From Puteibacter caeruleilacunae (GTDB taxonomy: Bacteria > Bacteroidota > Bacteroidia > Bacteroidales > Prolixibacteraceae), in assembly GCA_005217565.1 (NCBI GenBank), contig SJCO01000006.1, positions 294,388 through 358,387 on the forward strand: a stretch of 64,000 nucleotides of DNA, in the 5' to 3' direction. The notes below the pieces were generated by a model. It was not told the origin of the DNA. It did no database searches and was given only the letters and a program-made list of their open reading frames with translations. Of this stretch, positions 8,399 to 17,860 are shown in pieces. Every line of letters starts with the position of its first letter. Position 1 is the stretch's first letter. The position numbers were made by a program, and so were the translations under genes.

Positions 8399-9511
8399 CT
8401 ATAAAATTTCTTCTACAGGTGTATATTCAAGATCGAATGCTTCGGCAACGCCTTTGTAAACAACTTTTCCGTCTACAACATTTAATCCTAATTTCAATGC
8501 CTCATCATCCTGACAAGCTTGTTTCCATCCTTTTCCTGCAAGGTCAATTGCATAACGCAATGTTGCGTTTGTTAGCGCAATTGTTGAAGTCTGAGGTACG
8601 GCTCCTGGCATGTTTGCAACAGAATAATGAATTACTTCATCGATCTCAAAGATAGGATCATCATGAGTAGTTGGTCTTGTAGTCTCAATACATCCACCCT
8701 GATCGATTGCTACGTCTACCAATACTGTTCCTGGCTTCATTGTTTTCAACATGTCGCGAGTAATCAATGCTGGTGCTTTTGCTCCAGGAATTAATACTGC
8801 TCCGATGATCAAATCGTGTGTTTGAACCATCTCACGAATATTGTACTCGTTCGACATCATCGTCTTAACGTTTGCAGGCATTACATCATCCAGGTAACGT
8901 AGACGTGGTAAGCTTAGATCCATGATTGTAACATCAGCTCCTAATCCGGCTGCCATCTTAGCTGCTTCGGTTCCAACGATACCTCCACCAATGATTAGTA
9001 CTTTTGCAGGAGGTACTCCAGGTACTCCACCTAACAATACTCCGCGTCCACCAAATGTTCTTTCCAAGTATTTAGCTCCTTCAAGTGCCGACATACGACC
9101 TGCTACCTCTGACATAGGAATCAACAATGGTAAGCTGCGGTCTTTCAACTCTACAGTCTCGTATGCTAAACAGATCGCTTTGCTGTCGATCATTGCCTTT
9201 GTTAATGGCTCATGTGAAGCAAAATGGAAATAAGTGTATAGGATCTGACCTTCGCGAATAAGCTTGTATTCTGGCTCAATAGGTTCTTTTACTTTGATGA
9301 TCATTTCTGCAGTTGCATAAGTATCTTCTATGGTAGGAAGAATCTTTGCTCCAGCCTCTACATACATCTCATCAGGAAATCCACTACCTACTCCGGCAGT
9401 TGCCTGCACGTATACATCGTGTCCTCTCTTTACAAGTTCGGCTGCTCCTGCAGGAGTTAGCGCAACTCGGTTCTCGTTGTTTTTTATTTCTTTGGGTACA
9501 CCAATAATCAT
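8399..9511 (-). CDS. ald: Alanine dehydrogenase
   Basis: NAD-dependent oxidative deamination of L-alanine to pyruvate and ammonium, or the reverse. At 370 residues it has normal family length. The N-terminus MIIGVPKEIKNNENRVALTP is the typical alanine dehydrogenase/PNT start and holds the pyruvate-contacting Arg15. The Rossmann motif GGGIVGTEAAKMAAGLGADV lies at about 175-195, and the C-terminal part contains the conserved SVANMPGAVPQTSTIALTNA. It is cytoplasmic and monocistronic: a clear phylum-type promoter lies about 30 bp upstream and a terminator follows. Confidence 0.97.
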   Translation of the reverse strand: MIIGVPKEIKNNENRVALTPAGAAELVKRGHDVYVQATAGVGSGFPDEMYVEAGAKILPTIEDTYATAEMIIKVKEPIEPEYKLIREGQILYTYFHFASHEPLTKAMIDSKAICLAYETVELKDRSLPLLIPMSEVAGRMSALEGAKYLERTFGGRGVLLGGVPGVPPAKVLIIGGGIVGTEAAKMAAGLGADVTIMDLSLPRLRYLDDVMPANVKTMMSNEYNIREMVQTHDLIIGAVLIPGAKAPALITRDMLKTMKPGTVLVDVAIDQGGCIETTRPTTHDDPIFEIDEVIHYSVANMPGAVPQTSTIALTNATLRYAIDLAGKGWKQACQDDEALKLGLNVVDGKVVYKGVAEAFDLEYTPVEEIL

Positions 9512-9540
9512 GACGCTAATTTTTAAATTTAGTTATGGTC

Positions 9541-9569
9541 CAAATATATCGCAAAAGCGGAAGTGCAAA
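9541..9569 (-). promoter_or_regulatory. ald: Promoter of ald
   Basis: On the minus strand TTTG (complement of 9566-9569) and TATATTTG (complement of 9541-9548) are 17 nt apart. This matches the Bacteroidota -33/-7 pattern with a slightly short spacer. Transcription would start about 20-25 nt before the ATG at 9511. Confidence 0.6.
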
Positions 9570-9759
9570 ACATGATAAAAGGCATGAATTATAGGTGGTA
9601 CAGTATGTTGTAGAGCATCCCTAATCCTGCTTTTTATCAGCATCTTTCGATTTCTTCTTTTAAGATAATAAGAAATTTAAAACTGTTTTTTATTTGGCAG
9701 TAAAAATTTAAATCTGATATTACTATATTTACCAGCTTTAGATAAAAAATTAAGAAATT

Positions 9760-10959
9760 ATGCCATCAGTATCGAAACGTGGGGAGATTATGCCGGAATC
9801 ACCAATCCGGAAACTTGTTCCGTTTGCAAATCAAGCAAAGGAGCAAGGTAAGACAGTTTATCATCTGAACATTGGCCAGCCTGACTTGCCAACTCCTGAT
9901 GAAGCACTCGCCGCCATTCGTAACATTGATCGTAAGATTCTTGAATATAGCCCGAGTGAAGGAAATCGTAGTTTCAGAGAGAAACTGGCAAAGTATTACC
10001 ATAAGTTCAAGATTGATGTCGACGTTGAAGATATCATCGTAACAACAGGTGGTAGTGAGGCTATTACTTTTGCGATGTTGGCTTGCCTTGATCCAGGTGA
10101 TGAAATTATTGTTCCAGAACCTGCTTATGCTAACTATACTGCATTTGCAATTATTGCTGGAGCTGTTGTTAAGTCTATTCCATCAAGAATTGAGGATGGA
10201 TTTGCTTTACCTCCGGTTGAGGAGTTCGAAAAGCTGATCACTGAAAAGACCAAGGGGATTTTGATTTGTAATCCAAATAATCCTACAGGATATCTTTATA
10301 CAAGATCGGAAATGAAGAAGATTAGAGATTTGGTGAAGAAATATGATCTTTACTTGTTCTCAGATGAGGTGTATCGTGAGTTTTGTTACTCAGGAGCTCC
10401 TTATATTTCAGCATTTCACCTGAAAGGGATTGAGAATAATGTAGTACTTGTTGATTCTGTTTCGAAGCGTTATAGCGAATGTGGAATTCGTATTGGAGCT
10501 TTGGTGATTAAGAACAAGCAGGTGCGTGAGAATGTATTGAAGCTTTGTCAGGCTCGTTTGAGTCCGCCTTTAATCGGACAGCTGGCTGCAGAAGCATCTC
10601 TTGATACTAGTCAGGATTACCTGTTGAACGTATATGATGAATACCTTGAGCGCCGTAAATTTTTGGTTGACGGTTTGAATCGTATAGAGGGGGTTTATTC
10701 TCCAATTCCAATGGGAGCGTTTTATACAGTAGCGAAATTGCCTGTCGATAATGCCGATGATTTCTGTAAATGGTTGTTGTCAGATTTCGATTATGAAGGA
10801 CAGACAATCTTTATGGCTCCTGCTTCTGGTTTCTACACTACTCCAGGGTTGGGGAAAAATGAGGTGCGTATTGCCTATGTGTTGAAGAAGGAGCATTTGG
10901 CTATCTCATTGAAAATTCTTGAAAAAGCATTAGAGGTTTATCCTGGAAGAACGGTTTAA
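9760..10959 (+). CDS. Pyridoxal phosphate-dependent aminotransferase, class I/II
   Basis: A 399-residue fold-type I aminotransferase of the aspartate/aromatic AspC-like group. Visible signatures: NIGQPDLPTP near the N-terminus (substrate loop), TTGGSEAI (cofactor phosphate), CNPNNPTGYLYT at about 171-182 with the conserved Asn, SDEVYREF (Asp and Tyr contacting the cofactor), DSVSKRYSECGIRIG at about 231-245 with the Schiff-base lysine, and a C-terminal Arg region (NEVRIAY). The substrate cannot be told from sequence alone; aspartate/2-oxoglutarate is the common assignment. It stands alone, and the gene ends before a strong bidirectional terminator shared with recQ. Confidence 0.9.
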   Translation: MPSVSKRGEIMPESPIRKLVPFANQAKEQGKTVYHLNIGQPDLPTPDEALAAIRNIDRKILEYSPSEGNRSFREKLAKYYHKFKIDVDVEDIIVTTGGSEAITFAMLACLDPGDEIIVPEPAYANYTAFAIIAGAVVKSIPSRIEDGFALPPVEEFEKLITEKTKGILICNPNNPTGYLYTRSEMKKIRDLVKKYDLYLFSDEVYREFCYSGAPYISAFHLKGIENNVVLVDSVSKRYSECGIRIGALVIKNKQVRENVLKLCQARLSPPLIGQLAAEASLDTSQDYLLNVYDEYLERRKFLVDGLNRIEGVYSPIPMGAFYTVAKLPVDNADDFCKWLLSDFDYEGQTIFMAPASGFYTTPGLGKNEVRIAYVLKKEHLAISLKILEKALEVYPGRTV

Positions 10960-11031
10960 AATATTAAAAGGCACTTCTTTGATGTTTGTCTAATAATATA
11001 AAGGTTAGGAAATCTGAATATCATATAAAAT

Positions 11032-11065
11032 AAAAGCCTCTCTGAATTAACTCAGAGAGGCTTTT
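11032..11065. terminator. Bidirectional terminator between aminotransferase gene and recQ
   Basis: Perfect 14-bp stem AAAAGCCTCTCTGA/TCAGAGAGGCTTTT with a 6-nt loop. The A and T flanks suit both converging transcripts. Confidence 0.85.
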
Positions 11066-11087
11066 ATTTTATATATAAGGATGTCTG

Positions 11088-13271
11088 TTAGTTTCCTAAT
11101 TCTGATAAGAACTTCACACGCATCAAGCGAATATCCTCTTCTGAATATTCATCTTCGCCTAATTCTTCAAGCGCTTCTGTGATTGATTCAGTCTTGGCAT
11201 CTTCCCGGAAGTAATCAAATACTTCATCCTGATGATCCTGATCAAGTACCGAGTCGATATAGTAGTCGATATTTAACTTGGTTCCTGAGTTTACAATTGC
11301 TTCTACTTCTGTCAGTAGATCTGGCATTTCCATGCCTTTTGCTTCAGCAATGTCTTCGAAAGGCATTTTGCGATCGATACTCTGAATGATGTAAACCTTG
11401 TTCTTCGACTTGTTGGCTACTGAGCGAACAACCATGTCCTGTGGACGATCAATTTCCTTCTCATCAACATATTTCTTGATCAATGCTACAAAATCTTTTC
11501 CATAGCGTCGAGCCTTACCTGCTCCTACTCCTTGAATATTTTGTAGTTCTTCAACGTTGATTGGATATTGAATAGCCATATCCTCAAGAGATGGGTCCTG
11601 GAAGATTACAAATGGAGGTAGACTTAGTTTCTTGGCTACTTTCTTTCGTAGATCTTTCAACATTGAGAATAGTTCCGGATCGCCTCCGCCATTCCCAGCT
11701 GCTGATGCTGCTTCTTTCTTCTCAATGATGTCATAGTCGTGATTGGTGACTAGCATGAATGAGGTTGGATTGGCAAGGTATTCATGACCTTTCTCTGTTA
11801 TCTTGATAAGCCCATAGTTCTCAATGTCTTTACGGAATAATCCAGCAATTAGTGATTGTCTGAAAATAGAATTCCAGTAGCGAGTATCATTGGCTTTACC
11901 TTTGGCAAAATTCTGTAGTTCGTTGTGCTTGAATGATTTGATTGCTGCAGTGGTGTTGCCTTCAAGGATGTTAATAACATGTTCTGCCTTGTATTTCTCC
12001 TTGACTTCCTTTACGGTATTGATTGCCAATAATACATTGTCTTTGGCTTCTTTCTTTTCTTTTGGATGTAGGCAGTTGTCACATGATCCGCAACTGTCTT
12101 TACTATATGGCTCACCAAAATAGTGGAGTAATAAGGTTCTTCTACATACAGCTGATTCTGCAAATGCTGCAGTTTCAAATAATAGCTGATGACCAATCTC
12201 TTGTTCTGCCACAGGTTTGCCATGCATGAATTTCTCAAGCTTCTGGATGTCTTTGTAGCTGTAGAAGGTGATGCATTTTCCTTCTCCTCCATCACGTCCT
12301 GCTCTACCGGTTTCCTGATAGTAGCCTTCCAAACTCTTAGGAATGTCGTAATGGATTACAAAACGTACATCAGGTTTGTCGATTCCCATTCCAAAGGCAA
12401 TGGTTGCTACAATAACATCTACCTCTTCCATCAGAAACTTGTCCTGATTGCCTGAGCGAGTAGCTGAATCCATACCTGCATGATATGGTAATGCCGAGAT
12501 TCCATTTACCTGTAAGGTTTCGGCTAGCTCCTCTACTTTTTTGCGACTTAAGCAGTAGATTACTCCAGATTTACCAGAGTTATTCTTTATAAACTTGATA
12601 ATCTCGGTGGTGGCGTTGGCCTTAGGTCTTACTTCATAGTACAGATTTGGTCTGTTAAATGAAGACTTGAATACTATGGCATCCAACATGCCGAGATTCT
12701 TTTGAATATCGTGTTGTACTTTTGGGGTTGCTGTTGCCGTTAACGCAATAATAGGTGCAGAACCAATTTCGTTTACAATTGGTCGTATACGACGGTACTC
12801 TGGACGGAAATCGTGTCCCCACTCAGATATACAGTGTGCTTCATCAATTGCGTAAAACGATATTTTTACTGATTTTAGAAAATCAATATTTTCTTCTTTA
12901 GTTAGTGACTCAGGAGCAACATACAATAGCTTGGTCTTGCCAGCCGTTACATCATCCTTTACTTTTTGTGTCGCTGTCTTATTTAGCGATGAATTTAAGA
13001 AGTGCGCAACTCCATCTTCAGCGCTAAAGCTTCTGATAGCATCAACCTGATTTTTCATTAAAGCTATGAGCGGCGATATAACTATAGCTGTACCCTCCTG
13101 CAATAATGCAGGTAATTGGTAACATAACGATTTACCACCACCGGTAGGCATTAACACAAATGTGTCATGGCCACTAAGCACGCTTTCTATAACCTCTTTC
13201 TGGCTTCCCTTAAATGCAGAGAATCCAAAGTGCTTCCTCAAGTGCTCAGTCAAAGGAACGTTTTTGTTCAT
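11088..13271 (-). CDS. recQ: ATP-dependent DNA helicase RecQ
   Basis: 3'-5' DNA helicase of recombination and repair. I start it at the ATG at 13271 (MNKNVPLTEHLRKHFGF). An in-frame TTG 24 nt upstream is a weaker choice. Domains in order: RecA-like core with Walker A MPTGGGKS and DEAH box AIDEAHCISEWGHDFRPEY; second lobe with IAFGMGIDKPDVRFVIH and YYQETGRAGRDG; RecQ zinc site with CRR...CGSCDNC; winged helix; and an HRDC domain (about 510-600) with LQNIQGVGAGKARRYG. An acidic tail follows. A possible -7 element (AATCTTTG, complement of 13304-13311) lies about 33 bp upstream of the ATG. The 329-bp gap to tatC holds only this and the tatC promoter. Confidence 0.97.
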   Translation of the reverse strand: MNKNVPLTEHLRKHFGFSAFKGSQKEVIESVLSGHDTFVLMPTGGGKSLCYQLPALLQEGTAIVISPLIALMKNQVDAIRSFSAEDGVAHFLNSSLNKTATQKVKDDVTAGKTKLLYVAPESLTKEENIDFLKSVKISFYAIDEAHCISEWGHDFRPEYRRIRPIVNEIGSAPIIALTATATPKVQHDIQKNLGMLDAIVFKSSFNRPNLYYEVRPKANATTEIIKFIKNNSGKSGVIYCLSRKKVEELAETLQVNGISALPYHAGMDSATRSGNQDKFLMEEVDVIVATIAFGMGIDKPDVRFVIHYDIPKSLEGYYQETGRAGRDGGEGKCITFYSYKDIQKLEKFMHGKPVAEQEIGHQLLFETAAFAESAVCRRTLLLHYFGEPYSKDSCGSCDNCLHPKEKKEAKDNVLLAINTVKEVKEKYKAEHVINILEGNTTAAIKSFKHNELQNFAKGKANDTRYWNSIFRQSLIAGLFRKDIENYGLIKITEKGHEYLANPTSFMLVTNHDYDIIEKKEAASAAGNGGGDPELFSMLKDLRKKVAKKLSLPPFVIFQDPSLEDMAIQYPINVEELQNIQGVGAGKARRYGKDFVALIKKYVDEKEIDRPQDMVVRSVANKSKNKVYIIQSIDRKMPFEDIAEAKGMEMPDLLTEVEAIVNSGTKLNIDYYIDSVLDQDHQDEVFDYFREDAKTESITEALEELGEDEYSEEDIRLMRVKFLSELGN

Positions 13272-13538
13272 TTTATTCTCAATTAACCTCTTCAATCAAC
13301 TGGCAAAGATTAATTTATTTACCCCTCTTTGCCTTCTACGTATCAAACTCTATCAGTGCGTTGATTTGCTTCTACTGTTTTTCCCGATAAACAGTTCACA
13401 AGTCAAATGGATCTTTATTCCTCAATATAACACTTTCTTTTAAATTTAAGTTGAGAAAAGTCCTATTATCTATTGCAGATGTTGACTTCATTTTGTCAAA
13501 ACACCTGAGAAACAAATCAAATTATCGATCAAGTATTT

Positions 13539-13546
13539 TATCTTTG
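13539..13546 (+). promoter_or_regulatory. tatC: Possible tatC promoter (-7 element)
   Basis: TATCTTTG is an exact TAnnTTTG match, 78 bp upstream of the tatC ATG. No convincing TTTG box lies 19-21 nt before it. Confidence 0.45.
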
Positions 13547-13624
13547 TCGAAAATTAGATCAGCTTTGCTGTCTGATTTCAAAAAATAAAGGTATAAAAAT
13601 TTTCAGGTTAATAAAGAATAATAA

Positions 13625-14515
13625 ATGTCGGAAAATTATAAAAGCGCAGAAGAGGGTTATGAATATGAGGATTCATTAGGACCAACGGAAGATATGGATG
13701 AACCACAGGAGCCACAGAAGGAAATGTCCTTTCTTGATCACCTGGAAGTGTTACGTTGGCATATTGTAAGAGCCGTAGCTTCAATATTTATTTTTGCTAT
13801 ACTGGCTTTTATTAATAAGAATCTGATTTTTGATAAAATTATCCTGGCACCACGTACGCCGGACTTTTGGACTAACCGTAAATTAGCCTGGTTGGCCGAT
13901 CTTTTGGGTACAGATGCTTTGAAAATTAATCAAACTCCATTAGAGATAATTAATACGGAGCTGGCCGGACAGTTTATGGCACACTTAAAAATCTCGTTTG
14001 TTGCGGGTGTTATTGTTGCCTGTCCGTATGTGATTTTTGAAATCTGGCGATTTATTAAGCCTGCATTATACGATAATGAACGAAAGCATGCAACTGGAGC
14101 TGTATTCTACATCTCTTTCTTATTTATACTAGGGGTGTTGTTCGGGTATTATTTGATTGTACCACTTACAGTGCATTTCCTTGGATCGTATTTCACAAGT
14201 GCTGACGTAAGTAATACAATTAAACTTGGATCGTATCTGTCGACTCTAACTTCGGTGCCTTTGGCAACTGGTGTGGTCTTTCAGTTACCAATGTTCTCAT
14301 TGTTCTTAAGTAAGGTTGGTTTATTAACACCCGACTTTATGAAGAAATACCGAAAGCATGCATTTATTGTTCTGTTATTGTTGTCTGCAATTATTACTCC
14401 TCCTGATATTATTAGTCAGGTGATGGTGTGTTTGCCGTTGATGGTATTATATGAAGTAGGTATTGTTGTATCGAAACGTATTAATAAGAAACGACAAGCG
14501 GAGGAAAACGAATAG
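13625..14515 (+). CDS. tatC: Sec-independent protein translocase TatC
   Basis: Multi-pass inner-membrane receptor of the twin-arginine pathway, which exports folded proteins. It has 296 residues: a hydrophilic acidic N-terminal extension of about 32 residues, then the conserved SFLDHLEVLRWHIVRA (TatC signature with the Glu that recognises signal peptides). Six membrane segments follow, with FEIWRFIKPALYDNERK in the middle and FIVLLLLSAIITPPDIISQ near the end. Genes for TatA/B are not adjacent. One tatA-like gene lies at 54861, 40 kb away, which is common in this phylum. At least one likely client, the DUF362 protein at 39054, is in the window. Confidence 0.96.
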   Translation: MSENYKSAEEGYEYEDSLGPTEDMDEPQEPQKEMSFLDHLEVLRWHIVRAVASIFIFAILAFINKNLIFDKIILAPRTPDFWTNRKLAWLADLLGTDALKINQTPLEIINTELAGQFMAHLKISFVAGVIVACPYVIFEIWRFIKPALYDNERKHATGAVFYISFLFILGVLFGYYLIVPLTVHFLGSYFTSADVSNTIKLGSYLSTLTSVPLATGVVFQLPMFSLFLSKVGLLTPDFMKKYRKHAFIVLLLLSAIITPPDIISQVMVCLPLMVLYEVGIVVSKRINKKRQAEENE

Positions 14516-14533
14516 TTGGAGACCAGTGATGGC

Positions 14534-14558
14534 CTGTCAGCGTTATTTGACCTGACAG
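14534..14558 (+). other. Small inverted repeat between tatC and lptB
   Basis: CTGTCAG (14534-14540) and CTGACAG (14552-14558) can form a 7-bp hairpin with an 11-nt loop. It lacks a T run, so it is a weak terminator or an mRNA processing or stability structure. Confidence 0.3.
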
Positions 14559-14614
14559 TGTCTATATAATATAACCTGATATCCTTTAGTTGAATTTTAA
14601 AAAAAGGAAAGCCC

Positions 14615-15370
14615 ATGAAACTAAGAGCTGATAATATTATAAAGAAGTATAAAAAGCGAACTGTTGTTAAAGGTGTGTCTATCGAAGTAGAGCAAGGTGA
14701 AATTGTTGGACTGTTAGGGCCAAATGGTGCTGGTAAAACAACGTCCTTTTATATGATTGTAGGTTTGATTACTCCTAACGGAGGTAAAATCTATCTCGAT
14801 CAGGAGGAGATAACCGAATTGCCTGTTTATAAAAGAGCACAACTTGGAGTGGGATACCTGGCTCAGGAAGCATCAGTATTCCGTCAGCTTAGTGTAGAGG
14901 ATAATATTCGCTCGGTTTTAGAGATGACTGATTTCTCAAAAGAATATCAGGCCGACAAGCTGGAGTCACTACTGGATGAATTCGGCTTGCAAAAGATTCG
15001 AAAAAGTAAAGGGATACAGCTTTCGGGTGGAGAACGTCGTAGAACGGAGATTGCCCGTGCACTGGCAATTAATCCTAAATTTATATTACTGGATGAGCCT
15101 TTTGCTGGTGTCGATCCGATCGCAGTGGAGGATATTCAGCAAATTGTTTACGCTTTAAAGGATAAAAATATCGGAATTTTGATCACCGACCATAACGTTC
15201 ATGAGACTTTGGCGATCACCGATCGATCATATTTATTGTTCGAAGGAAACATTCTGAAGTCGGGTACGGCCGAAGAATTGGCAGCCGACGAAACTGTACG
15301 TCGAGTTTACCTTGGACAAAACTTCGAATTGCGTAAAAATAGAGAGCGCTTGCAACGTTCTAAAGATTAA
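14615..15370 (+). CDS. lptB: LPS export ABC transporter ATPase LptB
   Basis: Cytoplasmic ATPase that powers lipopolysaccharide transport from inner to outer membrane with LptF/G. It has 251 residues. Visible motifs: Walker [11 protein letters not shown] (about 35-44), Q-loop [12 protein letters not shown], the signature [15 protein letters not shown], Walker [16 protein letters not shown] and the His switch [19 protein letters not shown] and the C-terminal YLGQNFEL are typical of LptB rather than of general importers. It is 99 bp downstream of tatC on the same strand and may be co-transcribed. The lptF/G/A/C genes are not in this window. Confidence 0.95.
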   Translation: MKLRADNIIKKYKKRTVVKGVSIEVEQGEIVGLLGPNGAGKTTSFYMIVGLITPNGGKIYLDQEEITELPVYKRAQLGVGYLAQEASVFRQLSVEDNIRSVLEMTDFSKEYQADKLESLLDEFGLQKIRKSKGIQLSGGERRRTEIARALAINPKFILLDEPFAGVDPIAVEDIQQIVYALKDKNIGILITDHNVHETLAITDRSYLLFEGNILKSGTAEELAADETVRRVYLGQNFELRKNRERLQRSKD

Positions 15371-15430
15371 TGACTTCGATAAAAGCGATGAAAAAAAGTG
15401 AAAAAAAAGTGCAAAAAAGTGCTTTGAAAA

Positions 15431-15462
15431 TTTGGTGCGACACCAAAAAGCTCATATATTTG
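15431..15462 (+). promoter_or_regulatory. Promoter of tRNA-Leu
   Basis: TTTG (15431-15434), a 20-nt spacer and TATATTTG (15455-15462) match the phylum promoter. It lies 20 bp before the tRNA. TTTGGTG/CACCAAA (15431-15437, 15441-15447) is a perfect inverted repeat covering the -33 box, so it may also be a binding site or a hairpin at the end of lptB transcripts. Confidence 0.75.
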
Positions 15463-15482
15463 CATCGCTTTTAAAGAAAAAC

Positions 15483-15564
15483 GCGGACGTGGCGTAATTG
15501 GTAGCCGCGCTAGACTTAGGATCTAGTGCCGAAAGGCGTGGGGGTTCGAGTCCCTTCGTCCGCA
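15483..15564 (+). tRNA. tRNA-Leu (anticodon UAG)
   Basis: Cloverleaf with acceptor GCGGACG/CGTCCGC, D-arm with AATTGGTAG, anticodon arm CTAGA-CTTAGGA-TCTAG with TAG at 15517-15519, a long class II variable arm (TGCCGAAAGGCGT) as in leucine tRNAs, and T-arm GGGTTCGAGTCCC. The 3' CCA is not encoded. It decodes CUN leucine codons. A promoter precedes it and a terminator follows. Confidence 0.97.
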
Positions 15565-15574
15565 CCGAGAGATT

Positions 15575-15619
15575 AACCGCTTTGCTATCCAACGATTGGA
15601 AAGCAGGCGGTTTTTTTTT
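15575..15619 (+). terminator. Terminator after tRNA-Leu
   Basis: AACCGC (15575-15580) pairs with GCGGTT (15607-15612), with inner TCCAA/TTGGA, followed by nine T residues. It separates the tRNA transcript from tig. Confidence 0.75.
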
Positions 15620-15695
15620 AACTATTAGGGGGTGTGTAAAATGTGTGCATATTCTCAGGCAAGAAAACATTTTTAAATTTTATAAGCTGGATATT

Positions 15696-17054
15696 ATGAA
15701 TGTTACCAGAGAGAACATTGATGAATTGAATGGCGTAATCAAGGTAAATATTGAGAAAGCAGATTACGAAGCAACTGTGAACGACATTCTGAGAGACTAT
15801 CGTAAGAAAGCTAGTTTGCCCGGATTCCGTCCTGGAAAAGTTCCTGCCGGCCTGGTAAAAAAAATGTATGGTAAGGCTGTTCTTGCAGAAGAGGTAAATA
15901 AAATCCTCTCTAAAGAGCTTACTAAATTTATTGTTGATGAAAAAATCAACGTACTAGGTGAGCCCCTACCAAATGAAGAGCAACAATCAGCTATCGATTG
16001 GGATAAGGATGTAGATTTTGAGTTTGTGTTTGATGTTGCTTATGCTCCTGAATTCAAACTTTCTCTTGATAAAAGAAGCAAGTATCCTTACTATAAGCTA
16101 GAGGTTGACGAGAAAATGATCGACAGCCAGGTTGAAGCTTATGCTGGACGTTTCGGTGATAACGAAGAGGCTGAGGAAGTTGCTGAAAAGGAAACTTTCC
16201 GTGCTGACCTTGCTCAGGTGGATGCTGAAGGTAATGTTGTGGAAGAAGGTATCAGTGCAAACGATGTTTTGATCGCTGTTGATGTTATCAAAGACGAAGA
16301 ATTCCAAAAAGAAGTTGTTGGTAAGAAGAAAGACGACGTATTGGTATTCGACCTTAAGAAAGCGTTCCCAAGCGACCAGGAAGTTGCTCATATGCTAAAT
16401 ATCTCTAAAGAAGAGGCTGAAGCTATTGAAGGTAACTTTAAGATGACTGTTAAGTCAATCAATAAGTTCGTTGCAGCTGAGGTGAATGAAGAGCTTTTCA
16501 AAAAGGCTTTCGGAGAAGAAACTGAAGTGAAGACTGTTGAGGATTTCCGCGCAACACTTAAGACTGAGATCGAAGAAGGTACAGTTCAGTCAAGCGACTA
16601 CAAATTCTTACTAGATAGTAAAGATATCCTTGTGAAGAAGGCTAAATTTGATCTTCCTGTTGAATTCTTGAAGAGATGGTTGGTTGCAACTAACAAAGAG
16701 TTGACTTCTGAGCAAATCGAGAACGACTGGGCTAACTTTGAGGATGACTTGAAGTGGCAGTTGATCAAAGATAAGATCATTAAGGATAATGAAATTAAAG
16801 TTACTGATGAGGAAGTAAGAGCTGCTGCAATTGAAATGGCTGCTATGCAATTCCGTCAGTATGGAATGGCTAATGTTCCTGAAGAGTATTTGAATAACTA
16901 CGCTGATCAGATGATGCAAAAAGAGGAAGATCGCAGTAGAATGTTCCAGAAAAAATACGAGGACAAAGTAGTAGAATTTATCAAAGATAAGGTTAACGTA
17001 GACGAAAAAACTGTTAACCAGGAAGAGTTCGAAAAGCTATTCGAAAAAAAATAG
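15696..17054 (+). CDS. tig: Trigger factor
   Basis: Ribosome-bound chaperone that meets nascent chains at the exit tunnel. I start it at the ATG at 15696 (MNVTRENIDELNGVIKVNIE). The same frame is open upstream, but only through the tRNA gene, so that extension is not real. The protein has 452 residues. The ribosome-binding signature is at about 41-50 in LPGFRPGKVPAGLVKK. The middle region shows a weak PPIase-type domain (about 150-235), and the C-terminal half is helical and rich in Glu and Lys. It is the first gene of a tig-clpP-clpX cluster, the common arrangement linking chaperone and protease. Confidence 0.95.
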   Translation: MNVTRENIDELNGVIKVNIEKADYEATVNDILRDYRKKASLPGFRPGKVPAGLVKKMYGKAVLAEEVNKILSKELTKFIVDEKINVLGEPLPNEEQQSAIDWDKDVDFEFVFDVAYAPEFKLSLDKRSKYPYYKLEVDEKMIDSQVEAYAGRFGDNEEAEEVAEKETFRADLAQVDAEGNVVEEGISANDVLIAVDVIKDEEFQKEVVGKKKDDVLVFDLKKAFPSDQEVAHMLNISKEEAEAIEGNFKMTVKSINKFVAAEVNEELFKKAFGEETEVKTVEDFRATLKTEIEEGTVQSSDYKFLLDSKDILVKKAKFDLPVEFLKRWLVATNKELTSEQIENDWANFEDDLKWQLIKDKIIKDNEIKVTDEEVRAAAIEMAAMQFRQYGMANVPEEYLNNYADQMMQKEEDRSRMFQKKYEDKVVEFIKDKVNVDEKTVNQEEFEKLFEKK

Positions 17055-17085
17055 TGACACTAAGTATTTAGGAGATTATATTTTA

Positions 17086-17093
17086 TAACTTTG
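17086..17093 (+). promoter_or_regulatory. clpP: Possible clpP promoter (-7 element)
   Basis: TAACTTTG fits TAnnTTTG and lies 80 bp before the clpP ATG. The -33 box is poor, so clpP may also be read from tig. Confidence 0.35.
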
Positions 17094-17172
17094 TAGGAAT
17101 GACAAAAATCAAGGTGCTTGAGCCGTGGTTTTTATCAGGACTACAAAGTTTTTTTATTTTCAGACATTGACT

Positions 17173-17856
17173 ATGGATCAGAAAAACGAATTCAAAAAAT
17201 TTGCCCGTGGGCATATGGGTATCAGTAGCCTGACACTAGATCGCTACGAGTCGGCTTATGCCAGTTATATTTCTCCTACAATTATAGAAGAGCGTCAATT
17301 GAACATCGCTACAATGGATGTGTTCTCCCGATTGATGATGGATCGTATCATCTTTTTGGGTGTTCCTATTGATGACTATGTTGCTAACATTATTCAGGCT
17401 CAGTTGCTGTTCCTTGAATCAACTGATCCTACTAAGGATATTCAAATATATTTCAATACTCCTGGTGGTTCTGTACATGCAGGTTTAGGTATCTATGATA
17501 CGATGCAGTATATTAACCCTGATATCGCAACTATTTGTACTGGAATGGCAGCATCAATGGGTGCTGTATTGTTAACTGCAGGAACAAAAGGTAAACGCTC
17601 GGCTTTGAAGCACTCTAGAGTGATGATTCATCAGCCAATGGGTGGAGCACAAGGTCAGGCGTCGGATATTGAAATTACTGCGCGTGAGATCTTGAAATTG
17701 AAGCGTGAATTGTACGACATAATTGCTAGTCACTCTGGTAAAACGTACGAGGAAGTGGAGAGAGATGCAGATCGTGATTACTGGATGACTTCAGAAGAAG
17801 CTAAAGCGTACGGTATGATCGACGAGATTTTGTTTAGAAATAATAAAGAGGAGTAG
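17173..17856 (+). CDS. clpP: ATP-dependent Clp protease proteolytic subunit ClpP
   Basis: Serine protease that forms a double heptameric chamber and degrades substrates fed by ClpX or ClpA. The start is the ATG at 17173 (MDQKNEFKKFARGHMGISS). An earlier GTG in frame would add 16 unlikely residues. It has 227 residues, with Ser128 in GMAASMGAV, His153 in MIHQPMGG and Asp202 in ADRDYWM. Their spacings of 25 and 49 equal those in E. coli ClpP. The ~40-residue N-terminal part is longer than the mature enzyme and may be a propeptide. clpX begins 4 nt after its stop codon, so translation is probably coupled. Confidence 0.97.
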   Translation: MDQKNEFKKFARGHMGISSLTLDRYESAYASYISPTIIEERQLNIATMDVFSRLMMDRIIFLGVPIDDYVANIIQAQLLFLESTDPTKDIQIYFNTPGGSVHAGLGIYDTMQYINPDIATICTGMAASMGAVLLTAGTKGKRSALKHSRVMIHQPMGGAQGQASDIEITAREILKLKRELYDIIASHSGKTYEEVERDADRDYWMTSEEAKAYGMIDEILFRNNKEE

Positions 17857-17860
17857 TTTA

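Noticed and set aside
15498-15695. In-frame extension of trigger factor upstream of 15696
   Set aside because: It runs through the tRNA-Leu gene and its terminator and gives no family-like residues.
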